This document shows, in pieces, positions 26,902 through 36,511 of a stretch of DNA of 64,000 nucleotides. This stretch comes from PFJX01 sp964466195 (GTDB lineage Bacteria > Pseudomonadota > Gammaproteobacteria > Burkholderiales > Thiobacillaceae): positions 62,001 to 126,000 of the forward strand of contig CAYXMQ010000003.1 of NCBI GenBank assembly GCA_964466195.1, in the 5' to 3' direction. Every line of letters begins with the position of its first letter. Position 1 is the stretch's first letter. The notes below the pieces were generated by a model. That model was not told where the DNA came from, made no database searches, and was given only the letters and a program-made list of their open reading frames with translations. Both the position numbers and the translations under genes were made by a program.

Positions 26902-26925
26902 GCGCACCGAGAAGGCTCGGTGCGC
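26902..26925 (-). promoter_or_regulatory. Strong hairpin between the Met-rich gene and the cytochrome gene
   Basis: GCGCACCGAG (26902-26911) and CTCGGTGCGC (26916-26925) form a perfect 10-bp stem with a 4-base loop, nine bases past the stop of the Met-rich gene. No T-run follows in the direction of transcription. It could protect the 3' end of an abundant upstream transcript or attenuate read-through to the oxidoreductase genes. Confidence 0.55.
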
Positions 26926-26933
26926 GCGGCGTC

Positions 26934-28067
<1,134 letters not shown>

Positions 28068-28137
28068 CGTCTTCTCCTGAATATCAAATCAGCCGGCTTT
28101 CTGACCGGCACGGAAATACGCTCGCAAAAGCGTACAT

Positions 28138-28491
28138 TCACCGTCCGAAGACGGATCGACCAGCGCCGCCGGAAGCGGAGCCGTGCCAATTTCGGATGTC
28201 GTAGGGGCCGGTTAGGCCCGGACGATTGAAGGGGGTGTACCAAGCGCCCTGGTCTTCCAGAAAACGCAGGCTGAAGGGATAGGGAGGCGCTTCGATTCCG
28301 TTGAGCGCGGTGCGGTACCAGGCGGCATCTTTGGTGAATGAGAGCAGCACCGGCGCGCCGACGGGCCGTAGCGATGGCTCCGTGCCGGCAATGAACTCAT
28401 CGCCGAGAGCGTTCGCTGGCACCACGGCGAGAAGGGCGGCGAGCTTGACAACCACGGGTCGCCAGATTTTTCGGGTCAGGTCGTGAGACAT
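28138..28491 (-). CDS. Small exported protein, first gene of the Mo-enzyme operon
   Basis: A 117-residue protein with a signal peptide (KIWRPVVVKLAALLAVVPANALGDE, cleaved near residue 30). The mature part is rich in aromatic residues and proline (TKDAAWYRTALNG, PPYPFSLRFLEDQGAWYTPF) and ends in a Gly/Ser/Arg tail. I recognise no family. The ATG at 28491 has GGAGGAAAC upstream, and the longer frame to 28578 would reach into the promoter. It lies about 60 bases after the expected sigma-54 start site and 70 bases before the Met-rich gene. Likely periplasmic and expressed only under the inducing condition. Confidence 0.72.
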   Translation of the reverse strand: MSHDLTRKIWRPVVVKLAALLAVVPANALGDEFIAGTEPSLRPVGAPVLLSFTKDAAWYRTALNGIEAPPYPFSLRFLEDQGAWYTPFNRPGLTGPYDIRNWHGSASGGAGRSVFGR

Positions 28492-28562
28492 GTTTCCTCC
28501 AGACGGACTGCAATCAAGGCGAACAGCGATCTGCTGGCGCCGCACCACATGCAAGCCATTCA

Positions 28563-28577
28563 GCAAACCCCGTGCCA
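28563..28577 (-). promoter_or_regulatory. Sigma-54 (-24/-12) promoter of the Mo-enzyme operon
   Basis: The minus strand reads TGGCACGGGGTTTGC from 28577 to 28563, matching the RpoN consensus TGGCACG-N4-TTGC exactly. It would start transcription near 28551, ahead of the gene for the small exported protein. An AT-rich stretch (28600-28627) separates it from the upstream palindromes, a suitable place for DNA bending. Confidence 0.9.
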
Positions 28578-28650
28578 TGCTGATAATCGTTGCTAGCCCA
28601 TTGTTTTTAATGAATATTGCTTTTTGTCAAAGCGGGCGACGCCGTGTTCT

Positions 28651-28667
28651 TCTGCCAAGTTGGCAGA
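28651..28667. promoter_or_regulatory. Palindromic activator site 1
   Basis: TCTGCCAAGTTGGCAGA is a perfect 17-bp palindrome around one central base. It lies about 80 bases upstream of the sigma-54 promoter and shares the core CTGCCAA-N-TTGGCAG with site 2, so it is a likely enhancer site for the response regulator encoded at 30908. Confidence 0.8.
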
Positions 28668-28704
28668 GCGCCGCGTGAGAACCCCGGAAAATCGTCGGTC
28701 GGCT

Positions 28705-28719
28705 CTGCCAAATTGGCAG
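28705..28719. promoter_or_regulatory. Palindromic activator site 2
   Basis: CTGCCAAATTGGCAG is a perfect 15-bp palindrome with the same half-site as site 1. Its centre is 53 bases from that of site 1, about five helical turns, putting both on one DNA face. Confidence 0.8.
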
Positions 28720-28789
28720 GTACGGCATTCATTTGTAGGAATCGGGACTGGATGATCCGTACCATTGCGGCAGGCCAGTTCGGTTCGAG

Positions 28790-28808
28790 GGCTGCCAATC
28801 TGGCAGCC
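28790..28808. promoter_or_regulatory. Palindromic activator site 3
   Basis: GGCTGCCA-ATC-TGGCAGCC has perfect 8-base arms and the same CTGCCA/TGGCAG half-sites with a slightly different centre. It is the most distal of the three, about 220 bases from the promoter and about 210 bases before the divergent kinase gene. Confidence 0.7.
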
Positions 28809-29018
28809 GGCCGGTTTGAGTGTCTGTTAGCCGTGTGTTGAATAACTTAGAAACTAAATTCAACTGTCATGCGGGCACAGGCCGGCGTCCTGAAGCTGTT
28901 GACCCTGGATTCAACCATTCCGGGACAAGCTTCGTTGAGAGCGCTGCACTGGGCCGTTGCCGGGGTGACCGGCTGTTTATCGACAGCCGATTAGCGCGAC
29001 GAAACACGAGGTGTTTGC

Positions 29019-30911
29019 ATGACTTTTTTTCATATCACAAGTCTGCGCAATAAGTTTTTGCTGGGGACGGCGGCGGGATTGCTCACCTTGTCGCTGGCCC
29101 TGATCGGCCTGGCCGCGGCGCTGTACCAGCACCAGTTGACGCAGGAGCGCAGCCAGGCCTCGCGCGAGGTCAACCGGCTGCTGCAGGCGGCGTTGGAAAA
29201 CGCCATGCTCAAGCGCGATCTGCCCGGCTTGCGCGGGATCGTCACCCAGATGGGGCGGCAAACCGGCGTGCGCGGGGCGATGATCGTTGCACCCAACGGA
29301 GAAATCCGCTTTGCCTCCGACCCGGCGCAACTGGGCCAGACCTTTCCCTTGCGTGCCTATGGGCTGTGCCTGGATTGCCCGCCACAAACACCAGCCGCCG
29401 CGCTTTCTACCCGTTTCACCCTGGATGCGAAGGGTCACGAGGTCATGCGCAGCCTCAACCCGGTGGCCAACAAGCCGTCCTGCACCGGCTGCCACGGCGC
29501 CGCGAAAGCAAATCCGATTAACGGCATTCTGGTGGTGGATTACGACGCCGTGCCGATTCGCCGCCAGGCCATTCTGTCCGCCATGAGTCTGGCCGGCATG
29601 GGCGGGGTACTGCTGCTGGCGACCCTGCTTGGCGGCGCCTGGTTCATCCACCGTTATGTGCTGTTGCCAGTGGCGCGCCTGGCCGATGCCAGCCGCGAGC
29701 TGGCGGCGGGGCATATGGAAAGCCGCTCCCACCTTTCGGGGCACGACGAACTGGCCGACCTCGGCCACACCTTCGACCTGATGGCGGAGAACCTGCAAAA
29801 CCTGATCCGCCGCACCCGCGAGCAAGAGGCTTTCCTGCAAGCCCTGGTGGATGCCATCCCCGACGGCATCCGGGTGATCGACAGCGAGAATTTCCGCATC
29901 GTGCTCGACAACCAGGCCTATCGCGACCAGATCGGCCTTCTGCCTGCGCAAAGCCACGCCGGCACGCCTTGCCACGTTTCCAGCTTCGGACAGGCCACGC
30001 CCTGCCCGCCTTCAATGGTGTTTTGCCCTCTGCACGAGATCGGCAAGAACGGCCAGCCCTGCAAGAGTCTGATGAACTTCAGCCGCGCCGAAGGCGGCTC
30101 GCGTCAGGTGGAAGTGTTCGCGGCGCCCCTGCTGGCGCAAGTGGAGGGGGTGGAAAAACGTTTTATCGTGGAATCCAGCCGCGATCTGGCCAAGTTGCTG
30201 AAGTTCTCCCAGGAACAGAAGCTAGCCGAGATGGCGCGTCTGGCCACGGGGGTGGCGCACGAGATCCACAACCCGCTCGCCTCGATCCGCCTCGCCCTGC
30301 ATGCCATGCTGCGCGCCACCGAACTGGACGCGGCACTACCCGCGGTGATGCGTGAGTATCTGCAGATGGTGGATGGCGAGATCGACCGTTGCATCAACGT
30401 CACCGAACGCCTGCTGAAACTGGGCATGCCGCCGCCGGCGACGGTGCAATTGGTGGCGGTCAATCCGGCGGTGGAAGACACCCTGTCGTTGCTGGCCTGG
30501 GAGGCGGGAGACGGCAAGGTGGTCATCACCACGCAACTGGAAATACCGACGCCGCGCATCTTCGCGACCGACAGCGAACTGCGCGCCGTGGTGCTGAATC
30601 TGGCGCAAAACGCGTTACATGCCATGCCAGACGGCGGCACCTTATGCGTAAGCACCCGACATGACGGCGAGCAGGTGGAAATCGTGTTTGAGGACACCGG
30701 GGTGGGCATCACGGCCGAGGATGCCCCGCATGTGTTCGAACCTTTCTTCAGTCACCGTGCCGACGGCCTGAGCGGCACCGGTCTGGGTCTCTCCATTTGC
30801 CGCTCGATCATCGAAGGTTACGACGGCAAGATCGAATTCGACAGCCGACCCGGCCGCGGCAGCCGCTTCGTCGTGCGCCTGCCCGAGGCTTCAACGCGCA
30901 TGCCAGCATGA
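29019..30911 (+). CDS. Sensor histidine kinase with periplasmic CxxCH haem motif and Cys-rich PAS domain
   Basis: A 630-residue membrane kinase. A first helix (residues 12-36) and a second (about 186-208) enclose a periplasmic domain with Cys117-L-D-Cys120 and a c-haem site CTGCH at residues 155-159. HAMP follows, then a PAS domain (270-395) with an unusual cluster of five cysteines (TPCH, TPCPPS, VFCPL, QPCK). The phosphoacceptor is His414 in VAHEIHNPLAS; the ATPase lobe has NLAQNALHA, DTGVG and GTGLGLSIC. GAGGTG precedes the ATG. It overlaps the regulator gene as ATGA. It probably senses redox state or a small molecule through haem and signals to the sigma-54 activator. Confidence 0.92.
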   Translation: MTFFHITSLRNKFLLGTAAGLLTLSLALIGLAAALYQHQLTQERSQASREVNRLLQAALENAMLKRDLPGLRGIVTQMGRQTGVRGAMIVAPNGEIRFASDPAQLGQTFPLRAYGLCLDCPPQTPAAALSTRFTLDAKGHEVMRSLNPVANKPSCTGCHGAAKANPINGILVVDYDAVPIRRQAILSAMSLAGMGGVLLLATLLGGAWFIHRYVLLPVARLADASRELAAGHMESRSHLSGHDELADLGHTFDLMAENLQNLIRRTREQEAFLQALVDAIPDGIRVIDSENFRIVLDNQAYRDQIGLLPAQSHAGTPCHVSSFGQATPCPPSMVFCPLHEIGKNGQPCKSLMNFSRAEGGSRQVEVFAAPLLAQVEGVEKRFIVESSRDLAKLLKFSQEQKLAEMARLATGVAHEIHNPLASIRLALHAMLRATELDAALPAVMREYLQMVDGEIDRCINVTERLLKLGMPPPATVQLVAVNPAVEDTLSLLAWEAGDGKVVITTQLEIPTPRIFATDSELRAVVLNLAQNALHAMPDGGTLCVSTRHDGEQVEIVFEDTGVGITAEDAPHVFEPFFSHRADGLSGTGLGLSICRSIIEGYDGKIEFDSRPGRGSRFVVRLPEASTRMPA

Positions 30912-32254
30912 CGACACTCACGCCGATTCTGCTGGTCGAGGATGACCGCCTGCTCAACCGCCTGCTGACCGGTGAGCTCAAGCGCATGGGCTACGCCGTG
31001 ACCAGCAAGCATTGCTGGCGCGATGCCCATGCTCACCTTGACCAGCACGAACCCGCTCTGATTGTGGCCGACGTGCAGTTGCCCGATGCCAACACTCTGG
31101 ATTTGCTGCCTAGCCTGACCAAGGATTACCCGGTCATCGTGCTCACAGCCTTTGGTTCGGTACAGGGCGCGGTCGCCGCGATGAAGGCGGGCGCGCGGCA
31201 ATACCTGACCAAGCCGGTCGACTCGGATGAACTGGAACTGGAGGTCAGGCGTGCCCTGCAACACACCACCTTGCGCCGCGATCAGCAGTTCTGCAAGGAA
31301 CGCCTGCGCCCCAGCGGTTGCATGGTGGGGGCCAGCGCCGCAATGGCCGAATTGCAGCGCCTGATCGACGCCGTCGCCCACTCTGAAGCCACGGTGCTGA
31401 TCCAGGGCGAAAGCGGCGTCGGCAAGGAGCTGGTCGCGCACGCCATCCATGAACGCAGTCCGCGCGCGGCGCGCAATTTCGTCGCTGTCGATTGCTGCAC
31501 GCTGCAGGAAAAGTTGTTCGAGTCGGAACTGTTTGGCCATGAAAAAGGCGCGTTCACTGGCGCCGATCGGCAGAAGCCCGGCCTGATCGAAGCCGCGCAG
31601 GGCGGCACCCTGTTCCTAGACGAAATTGGCGAGATCGAAGCGGTCATCCAGGCCAAGTTGTTGCGCGTCCTGGAAAGCGGCGAATACCGCCGCCTGGGCG
31701 GGGTCAAGGACTTGCAGGCCAACGTGCGCATCGTTGCCGCCACCAACCGCAATCTGGCGCAGATGAGCAAGGATGGCAAGTTTCGCGCCGACCTCTACTA
31801 TCGGCTATCCGCCTTCACCCTGCGTATTCCGCCGCTGCGCGAGCGTTTGCAGGACGTCCCGGCGCTGGTCGATCATTTCCTCGCCCACCACAACTTTTCT
31901 CGCCGCCTGAACAAACGCTTGAACCCGGCGGCGCTGCGCCTGCTGATGGCCTACGGCTTTCCTGGCAACATCCGCGAACTGCGCAACATGGTCGAGCGCG
32001 CCATCATCGTCGGCGGCGGCAGCGATGAAATCCGCCCCGAGCATTTCTCCTTCGAGGCGCTCGGCGAGCAACCGGGCCAGTTCAGCATGGGTTTCCAGCA
32101 CGAACCGACGCTGGATGAAATTGAACGCCGCTACCTGGAACTTCTGGTCGCCAAATATGCCGGCCACCGCGGCCAGATCGCTGCCATCCTGGGCGTGAGC
32201 GAACGCAGCATCTACCGCCTGTTGGAAAAGCATGGGTTCAAAGAGGAACGATGA
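30908..32254 (+). CDS. Sigma-54-dependent response regulator (NtrC family)
   Basis: A 448-residue activator. The receiver domain has ILLVEDD and phosphoacceptor Asp55 (IVADVQLPD). The AAA+ domain has Walker A GESGVGKE and the sigma-54 contact loop GAFTGA, with LFLDEIGE for Walker B. The C-terminal Fis-type helix-turn-helix reads GHRGQIAAILGVSERSIYRL. ATG 30908 forms an ATGA overlap with the kinase stop; the longer frame to 30797 lies within the kinase gene. The divergent operon has a consensus RpoN promoter and three palindromes, so this protein is the probable activator of that operon. Confidence 0.95.
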   Translation: MTTLTPILLVEDDRLLNRLLTGELKRMGYAVTSKHCWRDAHAHLDQHEPALIVADVQLPDANTLDLLPSLTKDYPVIVLTAFGSVQGAVAAMKAGARQYLTKPVDSDELELEVRRALQHTTLRRDQQFCKERLRPSGCMVGASAAMAELQRLIDAVAHSEATVLIQGESGVGKELVAHAIHERSPRAARNFVAVDCCTLQEKLFESELFGHEKGAFTGADRQKPGLIEAAQGGTLFLDEIGEIEAVIQAKLLRVLESGEYRRLGGVKDLQANVRIVAATNRNLAQMSKDGKFRADLYYRLSAFTLRIPPLRERLQDVPALVDHFLAHHNFSRRLNKRLNPAALRLLMAYGFPGNIRELRNMVERAIIVGGGSDEIRPEHFSFEALGEQPGQFSMGFQHEPTLDEIERRYLELLVAKYAGHRGQIAAILGVSERSIYRLLEKHGFKEER

Positions 32255-32379
32255 CTTTACCGATGCCCGCAGCAATCGCCAAGGCGAATCAGGCAATAAG
32301 GTGGGTAGGTTGCCTTCGGCCGTTATATGCACCCGATTGCCGACCTGTGAACTGGCGCGACCCCATGCGGCTGAAGCGC

Positions 32380-32853
32380 CTATTCCGCAATCGATAGCCG
32401 CAGCTTGTCGCCTTCCTGTTCCATGCGCACTTTATTCAGGGCGTTCATGCCGAGCAGGGCTTCACTGCTGAGGTTGGGAAGGATGGCAACAGCGGCGTCG
32501 TCGAGTCTGAACGGCCCGAATTCGAGTCCTGCCACCCGGCTGCTGCAACCCTGCACCACGCCGTTGGCGGTGCGGAACGTGGTGGCGACATCGCAGCCGA
32601 GGCCGATGCGGTTGGCAAGCCGCTGCGAGATCGACACCGTGCTGGCGCCGGTGTCGATCAGAAACCGCACTGGCACGCCCTGGATCGCGCCGTCGATATG
32701 GAAATGACCGTCGCGCGCGCGGCTGATTTCAACGCCGTCGACGCCGATCAACTGCGCCGGCGGCGCTTCCTGGCGCAGAAAGAAGACGTAAATCAGCAGT
32801 CCCAGACCCAGCCAGATGCCGGCGTGCAGAAAGGCGGTGGCCAGCTTGTTCAC
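32380..32853 (-). CDS. Retropepsin-like aspartic protease, TIGR02281 type
   Basis: A 157-residue clan AA aspartic protease. One N-terminal membrane helix (residues 11-27) anchors the single-lobe protease domain, whose catalytic motif is LIDTGAST; ALLGMNALNK near the end corresponds to the conserved flap/psi-loop region. Such proteins act as dimers at the periplasmic side of the membrane; substrates are unknown. It converges with the sigma-54 regulator, and 32255-32379 between them shows no clear terminator. It lies 33 bases after the MscS-like gene and may be co-transcribed with it. Confidence 0.87.
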   Translation of the reverse strand: MNKLATAFLHAGIWLGLGLLIYVFFLRQEAPPAQLIGVDGVEISRARDGHFHIDGAIQGVPVRFLIDTGASTVSISQRLANRIGLGCDVATTFRTANGVVQGCSSRVAGLEFGPFRLDDAAVAILPNLSSEALLGMNALNKVRMEQEGDKLRLSIAE

Positions 32854-32886
32854 GTTCGCCTTGCCGGTTACCGTGTTGCGCTTTGC

Positions 32887-33570
32887 TTACTCGCGATAGG
32901 TCTTTTTCTTGTCGCTGGCCATGCTTTCGATGACCCGGCCGGCCCAGTCTTTCGCGCCGATGCCGAAGGCGATGGCGAAGGCGAGGCCTACCGCGCCGAA
33001 CGCGATGATGAAGGCCGCAGTCAGCAATTCATTGGCGATCTGCAACTGCTCCATCGCAATGAAGAACACGAACACCATCATCGCGTATTCGGAAAAGGTG
33101 GATACCGTCAACGCGCCTTCGAACTCCATATTGGACAGCCAGGCGAACACCAGCCGGTTGATGAAACGGGCGAGGATGGTGCCGAACACCAGCACCAGAA
33201 TGGAGACGATGATATTGGGGATGTACAGCACGACTTTGTTGAACAGCTCCGCCACCATGTGCAGGCCGAGCGAATTGGCTACCGTCACGATCATGACCAG
33301 GATGATCAGCCAATAGATCAGGTTGCCGATCACGGACGCCACCGACAATTCCAGATCGGCATGTTTCATGAAGGCTTCCAGGCCGGATTTCTCGGTGGCC
33401 TTGTCGAATTTCAACATGGTCAGCACGCGCATCACGCCGGTTCGCGCCAGTTTTGCCAGTATCCAGCCCAACAGCAGCAATACGATGGCGCCGAAGAGCT
33501 GGGGAATGAAACTGGCAAGTTGGGTCCAGAAAGAGGTCAATGACGTGACGAAGATGTCGATTTGTTCCAT
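32887..33570 (-). CDS. MscS-related membrane protein with conserved TM-helix repeats
   Basis: A 227-residue integral membrane protein with about five hydrophobic helices: near residues 18-45, 75-100, 110-135, 152-175 and 180-200. The paired segments beginning IPQLFGAIVLLLLGWILAK and IPNIIVSILVLVFGTILARF are the conserved TM-helix repeat (PF05552) found in small MscS-like proteins. The last helix (AFIIAFGAVGLAFAIAFGIG) has the glycine/alanine packing of an MscS pore helix, but the cytoplasmic beta domain is absent. I start at 33570, where GGAG stands six bases before the ATG. A mechanosensitive or stress role is inferred. Confidence 0.8.
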   Translation of the reverse strand: MEQIDIFVTSLTSFWTQLASFIPQLFGAIVLLLLGWILAKLARTGVMRVLTMLKFDKATEKSGLEAFMKHADLELSVASVIGNLIYWLIILVMIVTVANSLGLHMVAELFNKVVLYIPNIIVSILVLVFGTILARFINRLVFAWLSNMEFEGALTVSTFSEYAMMVFVFFIAMEQLQIANELLTAAFIIAFGAVGLAFAIAFGIGAKDWAGRVIESMASDKKKTYRE

Positions 33571-33617
33571 GGCGGACTCCATAGTGGCTGGGCTTTCAGA
33601 ATGATTGGTGAGTGTTG

Positions 33618-34511
33618 TTACAGCAATTGTTCGCGCGTGATGACGAACACCGTGTCGGCGCCGCCTTCGATTTCCGGCCAGGTCAGTTCCAGGTCGGGGA
33701 AGGCGGCTTCCAGTTCGGCGCGATTGTGGCCGATTTCCACCGCCAGCAAGCCGCCGGGATTCAGGTGGCGGGCGGCATCGCGCAGGATGATCCGGGTGGC
33801 GTCCAGTCCGTCGACGCCGGAACCCAGCGCCAGCGCCGGTTCGTGGACATACTCGCGCGGCAAGGTGGCGACGCTGTCGGCATTGACATAGGGCGGGTTG
33901 GAAATGATCAGGTCATAGGTCTTTTCTGCCAGAGGGGCGAACAGATCGCCCTGATGCAGCGTGATCTGTTCGGCCAGGCCGTAATCCGCCACGTTGCGTC
34001 GGGCGACTTCCAGTGCGTCGGGCGATAGATCCACCGCATCGATCGCGGCATCCGGAAAGGCTTCCGCCAGCAGGACCGCCAGGCAGCCGGAACCGGTGCA
34101 TAAATCCAGAGCCCGCAAAACGCCGGCCGGATCGGACAGCCAGGGCTGCATCCGTTCCAGGATCATCGGCGCCAGGAACGAACGCGGCACGATGACCCGC
34201 TCGTCGACATAGAAGCGATAGCCCTGCAACCAGGCTTCATGCGTCAGATAGGGCGCCGGCAGGCGTTCATTGACGCGGCGATCCAGCACCTGCCCGATCC
34301 GCTCGGCTTCTTCCGGCAGCAGGCGCGCGTCGAGGAAGGGCTCCAGCCTGTCCAGCGGCAGATGCAGCGTGTGCAGGATCAGATAGGCCGCTTCGTCAAA
34401 CGCGTTGCTGCTGCCGTGGCCGAAAAACAGTCCGCCGGCGTTGAAGCGCGACACGGCATAACGCAGCCAGTCGCGGACGGTGAGGAGGGTCGAGTCGGCG
34501 TTATCAGGCAT
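33618..34511 (-). CDS. prmB: Ribosomal protein uL3 N5-glutamine methyltransferase PrmB
   Basis: A 297-residue class I methyltransferase that modifies a glutamine on ribosomal protein L3. It shows AdoMet motif I LDLCTGSGCLAVLLA and the N-glutamine methyltransferase signature NPPYV, with the N-terminal substrate domain (WLRYAVSRFNAGGLFFGHGS) distinctive for PrmB rather than PrmC. ATG 34511 overlaps the end of dapE by eight bases; the frame to 34730 has no support. Co-transcription with dapE is likely. Confidence 0.95.
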   Translation of the reverse strand: MPDNADSTLLTVRDWLRYAVSRFNAGGLFFGHGSSNAFDEAAYLILHTLHLPLDRLEPFLDARLLPEEAERIGQVLDRRVNERLPAPYLTHEAWLQGYRFYVDERVIVPRSFLAPMILERMQPWLSDPAGVLRALDLCTGSGCLAVLLAEAFPDAAIDAVDLSPDALEVARRNVADYGLAEQITLHQGDLFAPLAEKTYDLIISNPPYVNADSVATLPREYVHEPALALGSGVDGLDATRIILRDAARHLNPGGLLAVEIGHNRAELEAAFPDLELTWPEIEGGADTVFVITREQLL

Positions 34512-35643
34512 GCAGCAAGCGCTCCAGTACGCCCTGGTATACCTGGGCGAGTTGCGCCAGTTCTTCAACGCCGACGTTCTCGTCGATTTTGTGAATGCTG
34601 GCGTTGATCGGGCCGAACTCGACCACTTCCCGGGCGATATCGGCAATGAAACGTCCATCCGAAGTGCCGCCGGTGGTGGACAGTTCCGGGTTGATGCCGG
34701 TGCTGTCCCGGATGGCGGCCGCCAGCGCATCCACCAGACCGCCGCGCGGCGTCAGGAACGGCTTGGCGCCGAGTTCCCAAACCAGGTCGTATTCCAGATC
34801 GTGTCGGTCGAGAATGTCGCAAACGCGCTGTTGCAGGCCTTCGACCGTACTGGCGGTGGAAAAGCGGAAATTGAAGGCGATGTCGGCATGGCCGGGTATC
34901 ACGTTCGCCGCGCCGGTGCCGCTGTGCATATTCGAGATTTGCCAGGTGGTCGGCGGAAAGTACTCGTTGCCGGCATCCCATACCGTGGCGGCCAGTTCGG
35001 CGATGGCGGGTGCGGCTAAATGAATCGGGTTCTTGCCCAGATGCGGGTAGGCGATGTGGGCCTGTACGCCTTTGACGCGCAGGCGGCCGTGCAGCGAACC
35101 GCGGCGGCCGTTCTTCATCATGTCGCCGAAACGGCTGACACAGGTCGGTTCGCCGACGATGCAGTAATCGATCAATTCATGGCGGGCCGCCAGCCGTTCG
35201 ACGACTTTTACGGTGCCGTCGACCGCCGGGCCTTCTTCATCCGAAGTGATCAGCCAGGCGATGGAACCGGTGTCGGCGGAAGCGGGATGCATGGCGAGAT
35301 AGCCTTCGACCGCGGCGAGAAAGGCGGCGATGGAACCTTTCATGTCGGCTGCGCCGCGTCCATACAAGCGGCCGTCGCGCTCGCTCGGCACAAACGGGTC
35401 GCTGCTCCATTGTTCCAGCGGGCCGGTCGGCACGACATCGGTATGGCCGGCAAAGCAGAGCAGGGGGGCGCCGGTTCCGCGCCGCGCCCAAAGATTGACG
35501 ACAGCGCCGCTATTCACCGTTTCGATGGCGAAACCCAGCTTGCCGAGTTTCTCCGCCAACCAGGCCTGGCAGCCGGCATCCTCCGGCGTCACGGAACGAC
35601 GGGCGATGAGTTCACAGGCGTATTCGTAGGCTTTATTGGCCAT
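34504..35643 (-). CDS. dapE: Succinyl-diaminopimelate desuccinylase DapE
   Basis: A 379-residue M20-family metallohydrolase that releases succinate from N-succinyl-LL-diaminopimelate in lysine and peptidoglycan synthesis. Zinc and catalytic motifs are present: FAGHTDVVP, YGRGAADMKG, SDEEGPAVDG, and GEPTCVSRFGD. The C-terminal STTGGTSDGRF matches the family. Its start overlaps the end of the DUF302 gene by 11 bases. Length is normal. Confidence 0.97.
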   Translation of the reverse strand: MANKAYEYACELIARRSVTPEDAGCQAWLAEKLGKLGFAIETVNSGAVVNLWARRGTGAPLLCFAGHTDVVPTGPLEQWSSDPFVPSERDGRLYGRGAADMKGSIAAFLAAVEGYLAMHPASADTGSIAWLITSDEEGPAVDGTVKVVERLAARHELIDYCIVGEPTCVSRFGDMMKNGRRGSLHGRLRVKGVQAHIAYPHLGKNPIHLAAPAIAELAATVWDAGNEYFPPTTWQISNMHSGTGAANVIPGHADIAFNFRFSTASTVEGLQQRVCDILDRHDLEYDLVWELGAKPFLTPRGGLVDALAAAIRDSTGINPELSTTGGTSDGRFIADIAREVVEFGPINASIHKIDENVGVEELAQLAQVYQGVLERLLHA

Positions 35644-36115
35644 GGGGTTTTCCAGGTAGAGCCGCTTCGATGGCTTGAATCACTTCGTCCTCGACTTCCT
35701 GCAAGGTTTTCTGCGCCGGGCTGTTCCGGGCGATGGCGGTCGGTCGATTGAACAGCGCCGTGGTGATGCCGGCCTTGTGGGTCAGCGTGATGTGCAACGG
35801 GCACAGACCGAGCAACTGAGGGTCGAGATTGCTGACCTGGTTGACGTACCAGCCGCTGCAGAACACCAGTGCAGTGATGCCTTCAATTTGGTTGCGGTTG
35901 TAGTCGTCGCCCCATTTGCTTGCCATCCGCTTCAGATTTTCCGAGATGGAAAGCTCATCCACCACGGCATAGCCGGCCGCATCGAGCCGGTGGTTGAGCG
36001 CTCGCACCGCCTGCTGCAGCGGCAGTTGCGCGTTTTTCTCGAAAACGGAAGGGTTTGCTGCAATGGCAGGCGTAAAAAATACAATGGAAACAATAGACAG
36101 CAACCATCTATTCAA
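35633..36115 (-). CDS. Exported DUF302-family protein
   Basis: A 160-residue protein with a signal peptide (MNRWLLSIVSIVFFTPAIAAN) and a DUF302-like domain (YAVVDELSISENLKRMASKWG, then LLGLCPLHITLTH). Function of the family is unknown. I chose the TTG at 36115 because GGAGAATAAGC stands just upstream and it gives a complete signal peptide; the frame continues to 36334 but that part is the shadow of the YffB gene. The TTG follows the yffB stop by two bases. Probable operon with yffB and dapE. Confidence 0.75.
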   Translation of the reverse strand: MNRWLLSIVSIVFFTPAIAANPSVFEKNAQLPLQQAVRALNHRLDAAGYAVVDELSISENLKRMASKWGDDYNRNQIEGITALVFCSGWYVNQVSNLDPQLLGLCPLHITLTHKAGITTALFNRPTAIARNSPAQKTLQEVEDEVIQAIEAALPGKPHGQ

Positions 36116-36117
36116 GC

Positions 36118-36465
36118 TTATTCTCCGAAGAACGCAGCGTAGTTTTCGTCGCTGAAGCCGACTTGGTACTGACCATCGCGATCCAGGATCGGGCGTTTGA
36201 TGACGCTGGCGTTTTCCTGCATCAGCGCCAGGGCGGCGGTGGCGCTGGTAATGGCGGCCTTGCGCTCGTCGCTGAGTTTGCGCCAGGTCTGGCCGTTGCG
36301 ATTGACGATGGATTCCCAGCCCAGCAGCTTGCACAGCGTCTTCATCAGGTCCGCCGGTACGCCTTGTTTCTTGTAGTCATGAAATTCATAGGGAATCTCA
36401 CGTTCGTCCAACCAGGCGCGGGCTTTCTTGACGGTGCTGCAATTGGGGATGCCGTAAAGTTTCAT
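36118..36465 (-). CDS. yffB: ArsC/Spx-family protein YffB
   Basis: A 115-residue thioredoxin-fold protein. MKLYGIPNCSTVKKARAWLDE gives the single redox cysteine motif (CxxxK), and VIKRPILD is the conserved cis-proline region. The group is related to arsenate reductase but YffB members are glutathione-dependent thiol proteins of unclear role, often next to dapE as here. It is divergent from the GNAT gene with overlapping 5' regions. Confidence 0.9.
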   Translation of the reverse strand: MKLYGIPNCSTVKKARAWLDEREIPYEFHDYKKQGVPADLMKTLCKLLGWESIVNRNGQTWRKLSDERKAAITSATAALALMQENASVIKRPILDRDGQYQVGFSDENYAAFFGE

Positions 36466-36511
36466 GGCAAACTCGCTCGTTAAAAAAACCGCGCCATTTT
36501 ACCTGCCTCGC

